From Acarospora socialis (lineage: Eukaryota; Ascomycota; Lecanoromycetes; Acarosporales; Acarosporaceae): DNA of 64,000 bases. Position numbers and translations under genes: made by a program. Every line of letters begins with the position of its first letter. Positions within the stretch are counted from its first letter, which is position 1. The notes under the pieces are model-generated. The model was given only the letters and a program-made list of their open reading frames with translations, was not told the DNA's origin and ran no database searches. Positions 1 to 11,228 of this stretch are shown here, in pieces. The DNA lies in the NCBI GenBank assembly GCA_025617375.2, contig JAMYGW020000008.1, positions 744,001 through 808,000 of the forward strand. The letters run 5' to 3'.

Positions 1-405
1 ATCACGGTTTTGGGCAGCGAGGTCACCGCAGGCCCGTCGTCCGTTTTCGTCATTGTCAGCCAAACGCTTGTCCCCGGCGGCACTCCGATTACTGTGTCCG
101 GCACGCCCATCTCTCTCCAACCGTCGGCATCTGCGGTCGTCATTGGCGCTTCCACTTTCGCCGTTGCACCGCCAGCAACAACCGTCGTACTTCCGCCGAA
201 AACCGTCGTCACCGGAGGGAGGACGGTCGTGGTTGGGCCAAGCACCGTGGCGGTACCGAAAGGAAGCACTGTGTACGTGCCTGGTGCGAATCCTACCGAG
301 TCGGTGGTGCTGTTTTCCAGTGATGCGCAGAGCACAATAACCAGTATACTGTCTCTGAGCGGCATTTGTGTGCTAGCGGTTTCAATAGTCTGCTGTTGGT
401 TATGA
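1..405 (+). CDS. 3' end of a cell-wall / GPI-anchor-type protein (partial)
   Basis: This frame is open from the first base and stops at 403-405, so the 5' part lies outside the window. The visible 134 residues are rich in Val, Ser, Thr, Pro and Gly. They contain short degenerate repeats (for example TVVVGPSTVAVPKG), and the segment around GGTPITVSGTPISLQPSAS is a motif common in fungal surface proteins. The last ~25 residues are hydrophobic and end shortly after ICVLAVSIVCCWL, as expected for a GPI-attachment signal or a C-terminal membrane anchor. The likely place is the cell surface or wall. I infer this from composition only; no catalytic domain is visible in this part. Confidence 0.6.
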   Translation: MTVLGSEVTAGPSSVFVIVSQTLVPGGTPITVSGTPISLQPSASAVVIGASTFAVAPPATTVVLPPKTVVTGGRTVVVGPSTVAVPKGSTVYVPGANPTESVVLFSSDAQSTITSILSLSGICVLAVSIVCCWL

Positions 406-1011
406 TCTGTTGGAGACGGATTGTTATGGGAAATGTGAAACGAAACGGATGCTTTCCTATTGGATATCTAGGTTTAAGGCAAAAAATAATCTTAATGGAG
501 TCTATAGATCATCAGAAGGATCAACTCATACAAATACTATTCCAACCACCCAGTTCTTTTTATGTACAGAAGATCTGCAATTTCACGTGAGCGCAATTCC
601 ACCCCTACTGCAGAAAGTGACATGGCCCTGAGTAGCCCTGTGAACAAAATCACCTATATCCCCTGAAGTAAGTCCAAAAAAAACCAACGAATGATTCTAA
701 CGGTACCATCACAAAGCACGGCGCCAAGCCGCGAAAAGGATCACTGGAGAAATAATTATTCTCCAGCCCAGACCCCTCGCCGAAAGCACATCTAAATCAG
801 GAGCCGTAACCTAATCGATAAGCAACCACCCTAAAACCAACCCCCACAAAAATCCCGTCCCGAACGCTGCAACAAAGCAACCACCACCCTTCCACACCCC
901 TGTCTCTGCCTCTCAGCCTCAGCCCTACTTTGTAACTCACTCACTTACTCACCGCCCCCAACGCACCGCCCCCAACGCATCACCCCCAAAGACCCCACTC
1001 CCAACTCAAAA
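406..1011. other. Intergenic; promoter of the TBCA gene
   Basis: No supported gene. The first half is AT-leaning and probably holds the 3' UTR of the wall protein. From about 880 the + strand becomes strongly C-rich, with a short direct repeat of ACCGCCCCCAACGC at about 951-977, just before the TBCA start codon. Such pyrimidine-rich leaders are usual for fungal housekeeping genes. Confidence 0.5.
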
Positions 1012-1730
1012 ATGCCGCCCCCAACCCCCCTCGCGATCGCCACCTCCTCCCTCACGCGCCTCCTGCACGAAGAATCCACCTACGCGTCCGAACTCGCGTC
1101 TCAGGTCTCGCGGGCCGAGAAATCGGAAGCTTCTCTCCGAAACGGCGACGGGGATGGAGACGGGGATGGGAATGCGGAGTGGAGGGTTAGACAGGAGGTT
1201 AGTCCTTCTGCTCCTCTTCTGTTCTGTTCTGTTCTCGTGTTGGAGGGGAGGGGTTTGTGCGCTGGGGAAGGAGGGAAGAAGAAGCGGGGGTTTGTGGGGG
1301 GGCAAGAAGGGGAAGGGTTGGGACCAGTGATGGGAAGGGGTGTAGAAGGGTGTGTTGGATATCGGAGGCTGATACGGGGGTGTGCGGCGTGTAGCGGAAA
1401 GCGATCGAGGAGACGAAGGCGGTGTTCCCGTCGCTGCGGGCGAGGATCGCGGAGGCGGTGGCGAGGGTGGAGAGGGAGGTGGTATGTGTACTCTCTTTTC
1501 GTACTGTGTCATTACGGTGTCGTTGTGGGGTTGTGAGGGTCGGGGCGAGGTGGCGGATCTCATGTGGGTGATTGCGATGCTGATGGTGGGATGGTGTGCT
1601 TTAGGAGGCTGTGAGGAGTTCTGGGAAGGGCAAGGAGGGGAGTGGAGAGGAGATCGCGAGGGCGGAGGAGGCGGTTGGGAAGGCGAGGGAGAGGGAGAGG
1701 GAGAGAGAGGGGAAGAGGGAGGGGACGTGA
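1012..1730 (+). CDS. TBCA: Tubulin-binding cofactor A (tubulin-specific chaperone)
   Basis: Three exons (1012-1197, 1395-1481, 1605-1730), all phase 0, give 132 residues. Cofactor A (Rbl2 in budding yeast, Alp31 in fission yeast) captures free beta-tubulin in the cytosol during alpha/beta-tubulin folding. The N-terminus (PLAIATSSLTRLLHEE) and the second exon (KAIEETKAVFPSLRARIAEA) match the family's three-helix bundle. The start is the first ATG of the frame, directly after a C-rich leader. Exon 1 ends in a GDGDGDGDG stretch and exon 3 in a charged RERERERE tail encoded by a GA-rich microsatellite, so the C-terminus is lineage-specific. The gene is convergent with the THOC7-like gene 175 nt away. 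Confidence 0.85.
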
Positions 1731-1905
1731 TGGGTGGGGTTGTGATGAACAGAAGATGATACCAGGGTGGAATGGAGGGCTTGAGGTTGCTTGGGTGATT
1801 TCGAGCTTTTCACGCGCTGGATGTCATGCAGCTAGGGGCATTATAGCGAGCTTCCATTTCGGACGCAGCTTAGATTATCAATCTATCGAGATATCAAACG
1901 AACGG

Positions 1906-3115
1906 CTACGTGATGTCCATGTTCTCGCCTGCCTCGCCACCTTGGACTATCCCTTCGTCTTCCTCTCCCTCTTCCTTCTCGTCGTCTGGGTCGTCCACCA
2001 CACCTTCTGGTGGATCCGTCACCATCTCCTCTGATGTGTGTATTCCTTTAGTATCCGCGGAATGACGTGGTACCGACAGTGCATGTAATGTTGCAGTTGT
2101 CTCGCCATCTTCGGTCATATTCGAATCCTCGCCCTCGACAGCTTGGGACCTGTCTTCCCCCCTTATGGAGCTTGCTGCCCGACTTCCTCCCAACCGAGAC
2201 CGACTTCTTGGCGTCCGTTTACCGACGTGAAGCCCACCTGGCGTCGATCCATCGCTATCCGGAAGCGTATGCATAGGCGTAGCTCCACCAGCCTCAGGCC
2301 TTGGCGTCCCAACCGTACTGCTCCTACCCCTCTGCGAACCGACCTCGCCTTCCTCGCCCTCTTCCCTCTCCTCCATCCCCTCCCTCCTCTCCACCTCCTC
2401 CTTCTCATCCCTAATCAACCGCCTTAACTGCATCCCCTCCTCCACAATCCTCCCAAACTGCTCCCGTCGCTCCGACCACGTCCGCGCATAATCCCTACTC
2501 TCCCTCTCCAGATCCGCAATCTCCGCATTCAGCTTCTCGAGATTCGCATGCTGGTCTTCTCGTGGCCGCAGCAGCCGATTGCTCGTGATCTTCTCCGCCA
2601 ACTCGTCGTACGTCTTCCGCAACGTCAACGTCTTGCGTGCTTCTCCCAGCTGCACCCGCAACTCGGCCGTGTTCTCCCGCACCGCTTGCGCCGTCGCTTG
2701 GATCTCGAGCTTCTCGGCCGCGTACCGTTCCCGGTCCTTCTCGTTGCTCGTGCGCAGGAATTGGATACGCGCGATGCTGCTCTCGAAGGCGGCGAAGTCA
2801 AGGAGCACGTCTTCACGCCATTGCCGGCGCTCTTCGAGCTGGAGTTGGCGTGAGGTCTCGAGGGCGGCGGCGGCTTCGTCGGCGGCGGAGGTGTCGGGTG
2901 GTGGGGTGGGTAGGTGGGTGGGAGGGGTAGTGATGAGAGAGTTGGGTGTCAGAAGGCGTTTTGTAATCCGTCGGAATGGTTTCTCTTCGACGTTCAGAAG
3001 GCGTGACTTATGTAGGGCATCTACGTAGACTTGTTAGTAGCAACAATAATCTTTGCGCGGACCCAGGCATCGGCATACCTTCTTCGGCCTGATCGAGAAG
3101 CGCGTAGGAGGTCAT
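1906..3115 (-). CDS. THOC7: THO complex subunit 7 / Mft1-like protein
   Basis: Two exons on the minus strand (3115-3079 and 3020-1906) give 383 residues. THO/TREX couples transcription by RNA polymerase II to mRNA packaging and export in the nucleus. The N-terminus (MTSYALLDQAEEDALHKSRL, then NVEEKPFRRITKRLL) and the following coiled-coil region (LLDFAAFESSIARIQFLRTS, TYDELAEKITSNRLLRPREDQ) fit fungal THOC7. The last ~170 residues are acidic, low-complexity and probably disordered, with Ser/Thr-Pro sites. Exon 1 ends in phase 1 and the GTATGC...TAG intron restores GAT (Asp). The gene is divergent from the elongin A gene, with a shared 360-nt promoter. Confidence 0.82.
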
Positions 3116-3475
3116 TTTGCAGATCTCTGCTCAAGATCTGTAATATTTTGATAGAGGGCTAAGTTAGAGTGATCGGTAACAGAGATATGCAAGGCGTTCT
3201 AATTCGTCTCTGTAAGTCGGTCCCTGAGGTTGAAGGTTCTCGCTTAAATTTAGCGCCGGATCGGTCAACATCCCACTGACGCTAAGCCTCTCCAGCAAGT
3301 GACAGCTGTGAAAGATCGTACATGTACTCATATTTCCATTAATATTCGTTGCTTAAAGTAACGCCAACACTTTGCCATGAACCTAAGATGACCCAGTACC
3401 ACATCGTTCGAGTTACAGAAACAGCACCCATCGAGAAGCATTTCTACTTTGTACTGTCGTTGACCGACCTTCGAG
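3116..3475. promoter_or_regulatory. Divergent promoter, THOC7 / elongin A
   Basis: 360 nt between two divergent start codons. No further ORF is supported. The stretch must hold both promoters and 5' UTRs. I recognise no clear TATA box or known operator. Confidence 0.5.
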
Positions 3476-4679
3476 ATGCCAGCCTTACCCCTCTACCACC
3501 TTGCCAGAAAGGCTTGCATTAAGAACATCAAATGTAAGTACGAGAACAAACAATTGAAACACATCACTCACATCTGTATAGCTATTACAGACATTGGAGA
3601 CATTCCTTACGAGCTCATACGTCCGGTATTGGTCAAGCTGGAGAACCCAGACCAGCTGGTAGGTCTCAAGTGCCGACGTTCATTCGAATCTGTGCTAATC
3701 AGTAGAATAGAGAGAACTCGAGAAGGCATCTCCCCAGCTCTGTGGTGCGGACGCAGAGATATGGCGAGAGTTCATCAAACGAGATATTCCCGGGTGGGAG
3801 AAAAAACCCCACGAACCCCAGAACCCTAAGAACTGGTACAAGGTCTATAACAAACTCCGCACCGAGAATCAAGCGCAGGTGAACAAAGATGCAGAGATTC
3901 TCAAGGCAGCCATGGAAGGTCTCAAATCCGAGCGAGCCAAGCACACATCCAGAGTCGTCGATCCAAGGACCGTCCCAAGACTGCCCAGAATGGGGGGCAT
4001 GCGAGTGGAAGGGGGAAGGTCGAGAGTGATGAGCGGCACTTCGTCCGCCTTAACGTTCGGTTCCGGCTCCAAGACCAAAACCCTTACCGGCAAGGGAGTA
4101 TTGGAGAAGGCACGGAGAGAAGCGCGCGAGATGAGCCTCTTCAGCGCCCGGAAGACCCTCCTCGCTACGCCAACCCACAAACTCAACGACAAAGCCAGCC
4201 AGATCCGAAATGCGCCTCAAGGCTTGCTGGACGAGCATAGGCGGCCAGCTGCGCTAAGTTACGCTAACCCCACACCGAAAGCCCCCACCATCTTCGCGCC
4301 AAGGAGAAGCAGCGCTACTGGAAAAACACCGAGTGCGGGCGCCGCCACCATGAGGGACGCAGAACGCGAACGGAGACTGAGAGCGCTCACTACCGGCACG
4401 AAGCGAGACAGCACAGGCACTTCTGTCCTCCCTTCTACATCTTCGTCTTCATCCTCAACCACCCTGCGACCGCAGAATACCTCAACCTTCAACGCACCAC
4501 CAACTCGATCAAACGGGACCCTCGACCGCGAGTCTTCTTTCCCAAGCTCGGCCTACAAGGCACCGAGACTGAAAACCATACCAACTTCGGAGCGTAGGAG
4601 CGCGACCCCGTCTGACAGAACGAACAAGAAAGCTGACGTGGACCCTTTTGTGCGAGTCAAGAGACGCAAAATCTCATGA
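3476..4679 (+). CDS. ELA1: Elongin A-like protein (cullin ligase / transcription factor subunit)
   Basis: Three exons (3476-3533, 3582-3658, 3711-4679) give 367 residues. Elongin A binds elongin C. In fungi it acts in a cullin-RING ubiquitin ligase that removes stalled RNA polymerase II. The N-terminal elongin A domain is clear: LYHLARKACIKNI, then DIGDIPYELIRPVLVKLENP (F-box-like), RELEKASPQLCGADAEIWRE and FIKRDIPGWEKKPHEP with KNWYKVY. After about residue 130 the protein is basic, Ser/Thr-rich and likely disordered, with an NLS-like VKRRKIS at the very end. The intron-2 acceptor was chosen so that the DIGDIPYEL segment stays in frame with the helix before it. The gene ends tail to tail with the NEDD8 gene. 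Confidence 0.85.
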
Positions 4680-5280
4680 TAACGACTTCTTTCCTAGCCT
4701 CTCTGTCCTGGTTCATCAGCGTGGTTCAGGGGCGTTCTCCGCATTTAGATCATGGGAACATGCCTGGCGTTTCTATCCCTTATTTCATTGTCTTTAGAGC
4801 GGCTAGAGTATCACACATGTAAGGCTAGCGTTGGCACAGAATATCCAACATCTATCCATTCTCACCGACACAAGACCAAAGACACGCGAGCTTTCCATAT
4901 CCCTCTCAGAGTGAAACGTATTGGCATTCACGGCTAGTATAGATCTTGTTCGAAGATGAGCGTCCCAAACAGAGCTCTCGTCCCCATCCAGCTCATAGCA
5001 TAGCTACCTCAGCCAGCTCTATAGCAACCACCACTGCCAGCCCACCGCGATACGTCCAACCATCTAGCTCTAGGGACCATCTCCAGGACAAGACAGCCAG
5101 CGAGTCGAAGGAAAATGCCCCGACGCCGTCCCGAAGCCGCCCAACAGTCTTCCAGTCTATTTATCTTTCATTCATCTCATATCATGTCATGCACGTCTCG
5201 AACCCCTTCCCTTCCCCTCCCATCGCACCCTTCCTCAACTAGGTACCCACTCCCCTGCCCACCCAACTCCGATAAGCCCA
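4680..5280. other. Intergenic between two convergent genes
   Basis: 601 nt between the stop codons of the elongin A and NEDD8 genes. Plus-strand ORFs here (from about 4946 and 5115) are Pro/Ser/Arg-rich, lack family signals and in part overlap the NEDD8 exons on the other strand, so I treat them as chance frames. The region holds 3' UTRs and pyrimidine-rich tracts. Confidence 0.5.
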
Positions 5281-6013
5281 TCATGACACCCACCCGCCCC
5301 TCAGCGCCAGAACCAAATGCAGCGTCGCCCCGCCCTCGAGGTTATATTCCGTCGCCGTCTTATCGTCCGCCCTAGATCAACCCCGCATTCGTATCAGCCC
5401 CCTGTTCTCCCATACCCCCTTCCTATCCTTTCCTATCCCATCCCTCATCCCTTTCCCTCACATATCCTCCTAACCCTTCCCTCCCTCTAGGTCCTCCTCC
5501 CTATCCCTCCGTCTCATTCCGCGAAAACGCAAAACCCACACGGGCAACCAGAGACGAAAGAACGGGGGTGAAAGGGGAAGAAAACATACATCTGCTTCCC
5601 GCCAAAAATCAACCGCTGCTGCACGGGCGGGATGCCTTCTTTCTCTTCGACGCGCTCTTTGATGCGCGAGACCTGTTCCCTCCCGCGGAAGGATCCTCGT
5701 TAGCTGGCTGGTTTCTTGCGAAGAGAACCGCGAAGGGAAAAGGCCTGACAGAGGACGTGAAGGAGGCGCGGGGGTGGGGTAGGATGGGGTGTAGGCGTGG
5801 GGGAAATGGAGAGGGAGAAGGCGTGATGGAGGGGGAAACTGGAGGGGATGGGCACACCTTATAATCCGGCTCGATGTCGAGTTCGATTTCTTTGCCGGTG
5901 AGGGTGCGGACTCTGTTTTGGCGGAGTTGCGGTTAGCGGGTTCGGTAGGCCGTGTGTATGGGGGATTTGCGGACAGGGCGTAGGGGAGATGGGGGGGCGT
6001 ACTTGATGTTCAT
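5281..6013 (-). CDS. RUB1: NEDD8/Rub1 ubiquitin-like modifier
   Basis: Four exons on the minus strand (6013-6003, 5912-5858, 5672-5590, 5371-5281) give 79 residues: a 76-residue ubiquitin fold plus a short tail. NEDD8 is attached to cullins to activate cullin-RING ligases. The sequence begins [20 protein letters not shown], continues [20 protein letters not shown] and [20 protein letters not shown], and ends [13 protein letters not shown]. The WVS tail is what the processing protease removes to expose the Gly-Gly. All three introns split the frame consistently (phases 2, 0, 2). Further in-frame codons lie upstream of 6013, so an N-terminal extension cannot be fully excluded, but the length from 6013 is exactly right for the family. 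Confidence 0.9.
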
Positions 6014-6346
6014 GTTGCGGTTTCCGTAGCGGTTACGGTTGCGGTGGGGGAGATGGGCTTGTTGACTGGGGTCGAAACAAGAGGTGGAAGGGAATTTGTT
6101 GCAGAGCTGGCTGTGGGACGCGGGGATTGTCGTGTGTGTTCGTGGTGTTGTGGCTTATTTGGGGGTGGTGGGGTGGAGGGGCTGTTGATGGATACGATAT
6201 GGCTACGGTGGCCGGAAGCGAAGACGATGATGCTGAACCCTGGAGGAGGATCATGCTGGGTGTATCTTCATCGAAGATCCACATACGCTTCCTCGAAAAT
6301 CAAGATTTGGATTTAAACACATCATATTTACAATATATTAACAGTG
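6014..6346. promoter_or_regulatory. NEDD8 promoter and transporter 3' UTR
   Basis: About 330 nt between the NEDD8 start and the stop of the next minus-strand gene. The minus-strand frame at 6284-6033 is Pro/Ser-rich, has no family signal and is not in frame with NEDD8. I see no other feature. Confidence 0.4.
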
Positions 6347-7933
6347 CTATATCCTATCACCCGTATGCAGTACATGACCATCTACCAGATCAAACGGAGC
6401 CGATGAAGCTCCACCATCCGAATTCCTCACCCCACCGTTCTCCGCCCGCCTTATCCGGCTAACCTCCCTATTCTCTTCATCTTCAGAGTTAGGTCTCGTA
6501 ACAGAGTAAGTGCCCGAAGCGTTTGTAGTCCGTTGCCATGACTGGATTTGGTCGAGCTCCGTCCGCGACGTGCCATTCGCCTGCTCCCTTTCTCCGTCCT
6601 CTTTCTTCCGGGTGGCCTCGCGCTCATGCCCATGTTCGAACACCCACCCTTCTAGACCCGGTGCGTAGAAGAGTTCGCCCTTCCAGAACCCCTTGTACAC
6701 GGTACCCACGGCACAGAGGAGCCAGAACAGAATGACCGTCGTCGTACATGTGGCCGCCCAACCTTTCAATCCCTCGTTCCGGAGATCTTTCGAAATGAAC
6801 GATAGCGCGTTGGCATAGGTCCCCAACGGGAATGTGAAGCCCCAGAATCCGATGTTGAATTTCTTTGGGATGCGCCAGATGACGGAGCTGAAGGCTTCGA
6901 CGAACCAGAACGTGGCGTGTCCGATGAGGAATAAACCTACTATGATACCCACCCAGTGGACGGCCTCGGCGAGGGCTAGGATGGTTTCGCGTGGTATGGG
7001 CGGTGGTGAGGATTGGGTGGGTCCGAAATTCGACTTCTTGAGGAAATTGGAAAGAAATACAGCCTGGGATTGAATTGAGAAAGAGCCTTGCCCAAGTGGG
7101 CCCAAGGGGATGAAGCACGAAACTATGGCATCCCGTGCCGGTACGTTGCATGCCATGAGACGCCACATGTAGATGGTCAATACCATAAACGAGGTGCATT
7201 GGCCGGCGGACCACATGAGGAATGAAACGACCAGGACAGCGATGTTATTCGGGTAGTTGAGGTAGGGCAGCAACGCGGCGCCGGTTGCAGAGTTAACAAT
7301 AAGAGGAACGAAGGAAAGGAGCCACCTAGGATGTCTCAATTAGACTTCAATTCATAATTTCGATCCAGGGGAGAGCACATACACGCCCGTCACGTTCTCA
7401 AGCTTGTGGTTCGACTGCTTTGTAAACATGACGAACACCGCACCTAGACTTACCGTGACGGTCATGGCCGTCGATATCCAGAAGAACACATATGCCACCC
7501 ATATTGCTGATTGTTTGTAGTCGTAATATAACACTATTCCAACAATGATCGTATCAAAGCCCATCGGTATGGCGCCCAAGAAATTAGACTGCGAAAAGTC
7601 CTCCAGTGTCGATTTCATCAAGCTTGGATACCATATGTAGCGAGTGGTGAGAAAGACTGTAAACATGGAGAAGAGGAATATATTCAAAATCTACACCAAC
7701 GTTAGCCATTGTTGCGACGTGAGCTCGCAACAAGGACAAAGACAGACCCAGAAGCAGTACCCAAGGTTCCTCAGCCATTGAGCTGGATATGGAAAATTGC
7801 AGAGAAGCTGGGTGATGACACCCGTACCCATCGTCACGGTAAACCATGACGGCGTGAAATTGATGATGCGCTCCCTCCAGTGCCAGCCTGTGGTCCACAC
7901 TTCAAGGACGGATTTATTTGGGACCTTGCCCAT
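6347..7933 (-). CDS. SLAC1/TDT-family transporter, likely sulfite efflux pump (SSU1-like)
   Basis: Three exons on the minus strand (7933-7748, 7690-7383, 7325-6347) give 490 residues. The family (tellurite resistance/dicarboxylate transporter, PF03595 type) includes yeast Ssu1 for sulfite export and Mae1 for malate. About ten hydrophobic segments are visible. Family landmarks are WHWRERIINFTPSWFTVTMG near the N-terminus, IPMGFDTIIVGIV, and the C-terminal FNIGFWGFTFPLGTYANAL. The last ~100 residues are hydrophilic and cytosolic, rich in Glu, Arg and Ser. The start at 7933 is the first ATG before the conserved WHWRERI motif. It is divergent from the next gene with 301 nt between starts. Sulfite as substrate is an inference from similarity; malate or another anion remains possible. 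Confidence 0.8.
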
Positions 7934-8234
7934 CGTCGTGGTAGTCGTACACACCAGATAGCTTGCGCGAACCAGTAGCAAAATTATGTACAGCCAAGAA
8001 CTCCGGCCTGAGAAAAGAAGCCATCCTGAAATGACGTTTTGAAGCCGCTTGACACCGCCGTTAAATTGACTTCCGGCAGTTTAATGCCGTTACAGAACCA
8101 GGCTTGAAAACGTGGAAAGCTGAGGGCCAAGTTAAGTTAGCGATCGAGATCTTCACAGGGTACCTTACGTAACTTTAAATGTCTATCCAACCTCCACCTT
8201 CAAATCATTGATATTCCATACCTTACACCGCGAA

Positions 8235-9737
8235 ATGAAGTTCAGCTGGGACGACAAGGACGACATGGAGGCACTTCCACGCCTCGTCCTGACCGCCTCC
8301 GCATCCTCCTCGACCTCTTTTTCGCCGAAAATCATCCAGAACTTCAAAGACGAAGGTTATGACGTCACATACCTACCCTTCAAGGGCGACCACAAGGCCT
8401 TCAGAACGCACCTCTCGCACCTGGCCGATCCCCTCGAACTGGGCGAGAAGTATGCCATCGTGGGTCAGCTCCGCTATTTGCCCTCTGTCGCGTTCACTGT
8501 CCTGCTGGGATATCCACTGGAAGATAAAAGGCCATTATGACTAACAACTACATAACGGAGCAGCCTACGGCGCCGCCGCGTCCTTGACTCTCGAAGCCTG
8601 TACCAAGCCCATGTCCAAGCTGTGTGCCCTGGTAGCTTACTATCCGCCCTCGCTCCCCCACGTCAACGCCGGGTTTCCGCCCAGCGTGCGCGTTGTCGCG
8701 CACCTCGCCGGCAAGGTCTCGTCTGCGCCGAAATGGGCATCTTATACGTATCCGCACGCGGAGGCCGGGTTCGCAGAAGAAGGGACGGAGGCGTATGAGA
8801 AAGTGTCTGCCGGGTTGGCGTGGTCAAGGACGTTGGGAGTTCTGCGGAAGGGATTTGACATTGAGGTCGATTTGGAGGGCGTTTGGGAGAGGCATTTAGC
8901 GTGTATGTCGGATGAGGTTTGGCTTTCTGCCGTACATTCGCTAGATATACGATCGCGGAGACTGACGAGGTTCGGCCGTTGTCGAATAGTGGAGTTCTCA
9001 ACCAAGGACGTCGATGCGACAATGTCCACTATGGTCCCAACCCCGTATGTTAACCACATACCAACTCTGACTGGCGGCATCGGATACAAGGAATTGCACC
9101 GCTTCTACAAGAACTTCTTCATCCCGATGAATCCGCCGTCGCTCAATATTCGCTTGCTGAGTCGGACCGTGGGCACGGATCGAGTTGTTGATGAGATGTT
9201 TGTCAAGTTTCGGCACACGCAGGTATGTCTCATCGACCACGGAGGCGTCTTTTGGAAAATGAGATGGGAGCTAAAAGAGTTCAATGAACTACAATAGGAG
9301 ATTCCATGGCTCTTGCCTGGCGTGCCACCGACAAACAAGGAGGTTGAGGTGGCGTTTGTGAGTGTGGTTTGTATAAGAGGTACTACCCCTATAAGTTTAG
9401 GCTATGCATATATTTCTCTGCGAAAGCCACCATTGCTGACTAACTTTCAACTCGCAAACAGGAGAGAAACTCTATCACGAACACATTTGTAAGCTTTCCT
9501 TTACCCTCCTGACCTTCCTTGATCTGTGAAGATCTCGTTCCCGCACGATTCTTGCTAAATCACACTCCACTAGACTGGGACCAAGCAACAGTGCTCGTGC
9601 AAATCGGCCTGCTGGACCCGAAGCTGGTGCCGAAAGGGAAGGGAGTACAAAGGTTGCCTGTTGTGGGAAAGGAGGGAGCGCGGAAGGTTCTGGATGAGAG
9701 GAGTGTAGAGAGCAATCAACTTATACCGGACTGGTGA
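8235..9737 (+). CDS. Dienelactone-hydrolase-like domain fused to SnoaL-like domain
   Basis: Five exons (8235-8463, 8564-9222, 9298-9379, 9462-9488, 9574-9737) give 386 residues. The N-terminal ~210 residues follow the alpha/beta-hydrolase pattern of dienelactone hydrolases: IIQNFKDEGYDVTYLPF, a strand ending AIVAYGAAAS at the nucleophile elbow, and a late YPHAEAGFAEEGTEAYEKVS segment before AWSRTLGVLRK. The C-terminal ~170 residues (YKELHRFYKNFFIPMNPPSL, TVGTDRVVDEMFVKFRHTQ, IPWLLPGVPPTNKEVEVA) look like a SnoaL/NTF2-type fold widespread in ascomycetes. The elbow reads AYGAAAS, where active dienelactone hydrolases have Cys, so the hydrolase part may be inactive. Exon 4 is only 27 nt. Its splice sites keep EKLYHEHIYWDQA in frame. 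The physiological substrate is unknown. Confidence 0.75.
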
Positions 9738-10266
9738 AGGTTAAGATAGATTCAGAGCTTGTGTGCGTATATAGAGCAATCCATCCTCGGTACTGGAGTC
9801 TTCGAATGACAGCCATGTGATGGGCAGGTCTGTGTATCAGGCTTAAAGCGAACCTGGAGTGCAGTGATCAGTACCCGTTTCCAGATTTTGGAAATTGTGA
9901 GGATGTCGGACCACTTCCTTGGTAAATTTTTTTGTAAGGACGCCGTTTCGGCATACCGATTCCGATGTCAATGCTGGTGAGCACGACTCCTCTATCTATC
10001 ATTTCATACATAGTTTTAGAACCCAACTTATTGTTGAAGGTGTAAGATTACATCATTCTGATATCGTGAAAGAAGCAAGGCGAAAGCTGCTCAGAGGTCC
10101 GTCTCATACTTGCAAACGGTACAGCTCTGATTGTGTCTGACTATCTACTATGTAGTGTTACATGCAAGAAAAGACGCCCAACACTCACACCCAAGCAGCC
10201 TCAACTTTGCTTCTAAGCTTGAACCTCTACTGCCCCGGCAGGCCCCTCCCACGAATTGAAATGTTA
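9738..10266. other. Intergenic between convergent genes
   Basis: 529 nt holding the 3' UTRs of two convergent genes. Short frames near 9919-10140 and 10162-10260 have no family signal. Nothing else seen. Confidence 0.4.
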
Positions 10267-11228
10267 CTAAGACGTATTTTGCTTTTCAATCTTCTCCATC
10301 TCCTCTGCTGCTTGCGCTGCGAGCTTCTTCACCTCTTCCTTCACTTCAAAGTGTGCAAACTCACCAAACCTCTTCTTCCAAAACGTCCAACGCTCAACGC
10401 TAAAACCATCCGCGCCAGTCCACACCAAGAAACCCCCGTCCTCGCCCCCAATCCAAACTTGAATAACATTCTCACCCGTATTGTCAAGGTTGGCCTTGGA
10501 AAAGTTGTAGATATTGCGTCCCGCGATTTCAATCCACCTCGCGGCCTGAGGAACGTGGATCTCGGTCCGTCGGATCTGTTGAGGCGTATCTGTGGCAACC
10601 TCGAGGGCAACGCGCATGATTGAAAGACAGTAATGCCTCATCAGTCCAAACTCCTTGCTGGAACTTTCGTCGAGGTCTCGCAGGTACAAGGCCGCAAAGA
10701 CGTTGCCATTCGTATAAGTCCTCATCTCGCTCTCCCAGGTCTTGTCTTTGCGCCCCGCTGTGTAGTCGAACTCTGTAAATTTCCAGATGAACAGGATCAG
10801 CTGCTGTTACTAGACTCTAAATCCTCGGTTTCTAACTGACCCATTGTTGCCTCCGCCAGGTAGAAAGCAAAGCCTGGCATCTCTCTCCAGTAAATCCGCT
10901 TGTTGATGTCGGACCGGATCGGCTCTCCGTGGTCATCAAGGACGTCCGGCAGCTTTGACATCGTCATGATCATCTTTGACAGTTTTTTCAAGTTGTTGAT
11001 GTTGTCGCCGAGTTGGTCGATGGCTTTGAAAATGATAGTCCACAGGTAGTAGGGTTCGCCCTTACCACTTTTGACGCAAGCTTCGTAGATTGAAGCGAGC
11101 GTCTCTGCTGCTGTTTGGGTCTCGGTTTTGCTTTCGAGAAGTTGCTGGATGGCCCTGATAACTTGCTGCTCTTCAGGCCGTTGCAACCATTTGTCACCAC
11201 GGACCTCTGTAGCCCAACGTTCGGTCAT
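10267..11228 (-). CDS. DUF3632-type fungal protein of unknown function
   Basis: Two exons on the minus strand (11228-10841 and 10772-10267) give 297 residues. The intron runs from GTCAGT to TTTACAG, with a TAGTAAC branch point about 30 nt before the acceptor. It joins LAEATM to EFDYTAGRKDKTWESEM in frame. The protein is helical and mostly polar, with no signal peptide or membrane segment. The layout (helical N-terminal half, a conserved Trp-rich middle, PQAARWIEIAGRNIYNF, and a Trp/Phe-rich end before a KKLAAQAAEEMEKIEKQ coiled-coil tail) recalls the fungal DUF3632 family. I have no function to propose, and the family call is from memory of overall layout. Confidence 0.6.

Noticed and set aside
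1006-1563. Minus-strand frame of 185 codons
   Set aside because: Antisense to the cofactor A gene; Pro/Ser/Arg-rich composition reflects the GC-rich, purine-biased DNA.
4946-5375. Plus-strand Ser/Pro/Arg frames as a separate gene
   Set aside because: They overlap the last NEDD8 exon on the other strand and lack any family signal.
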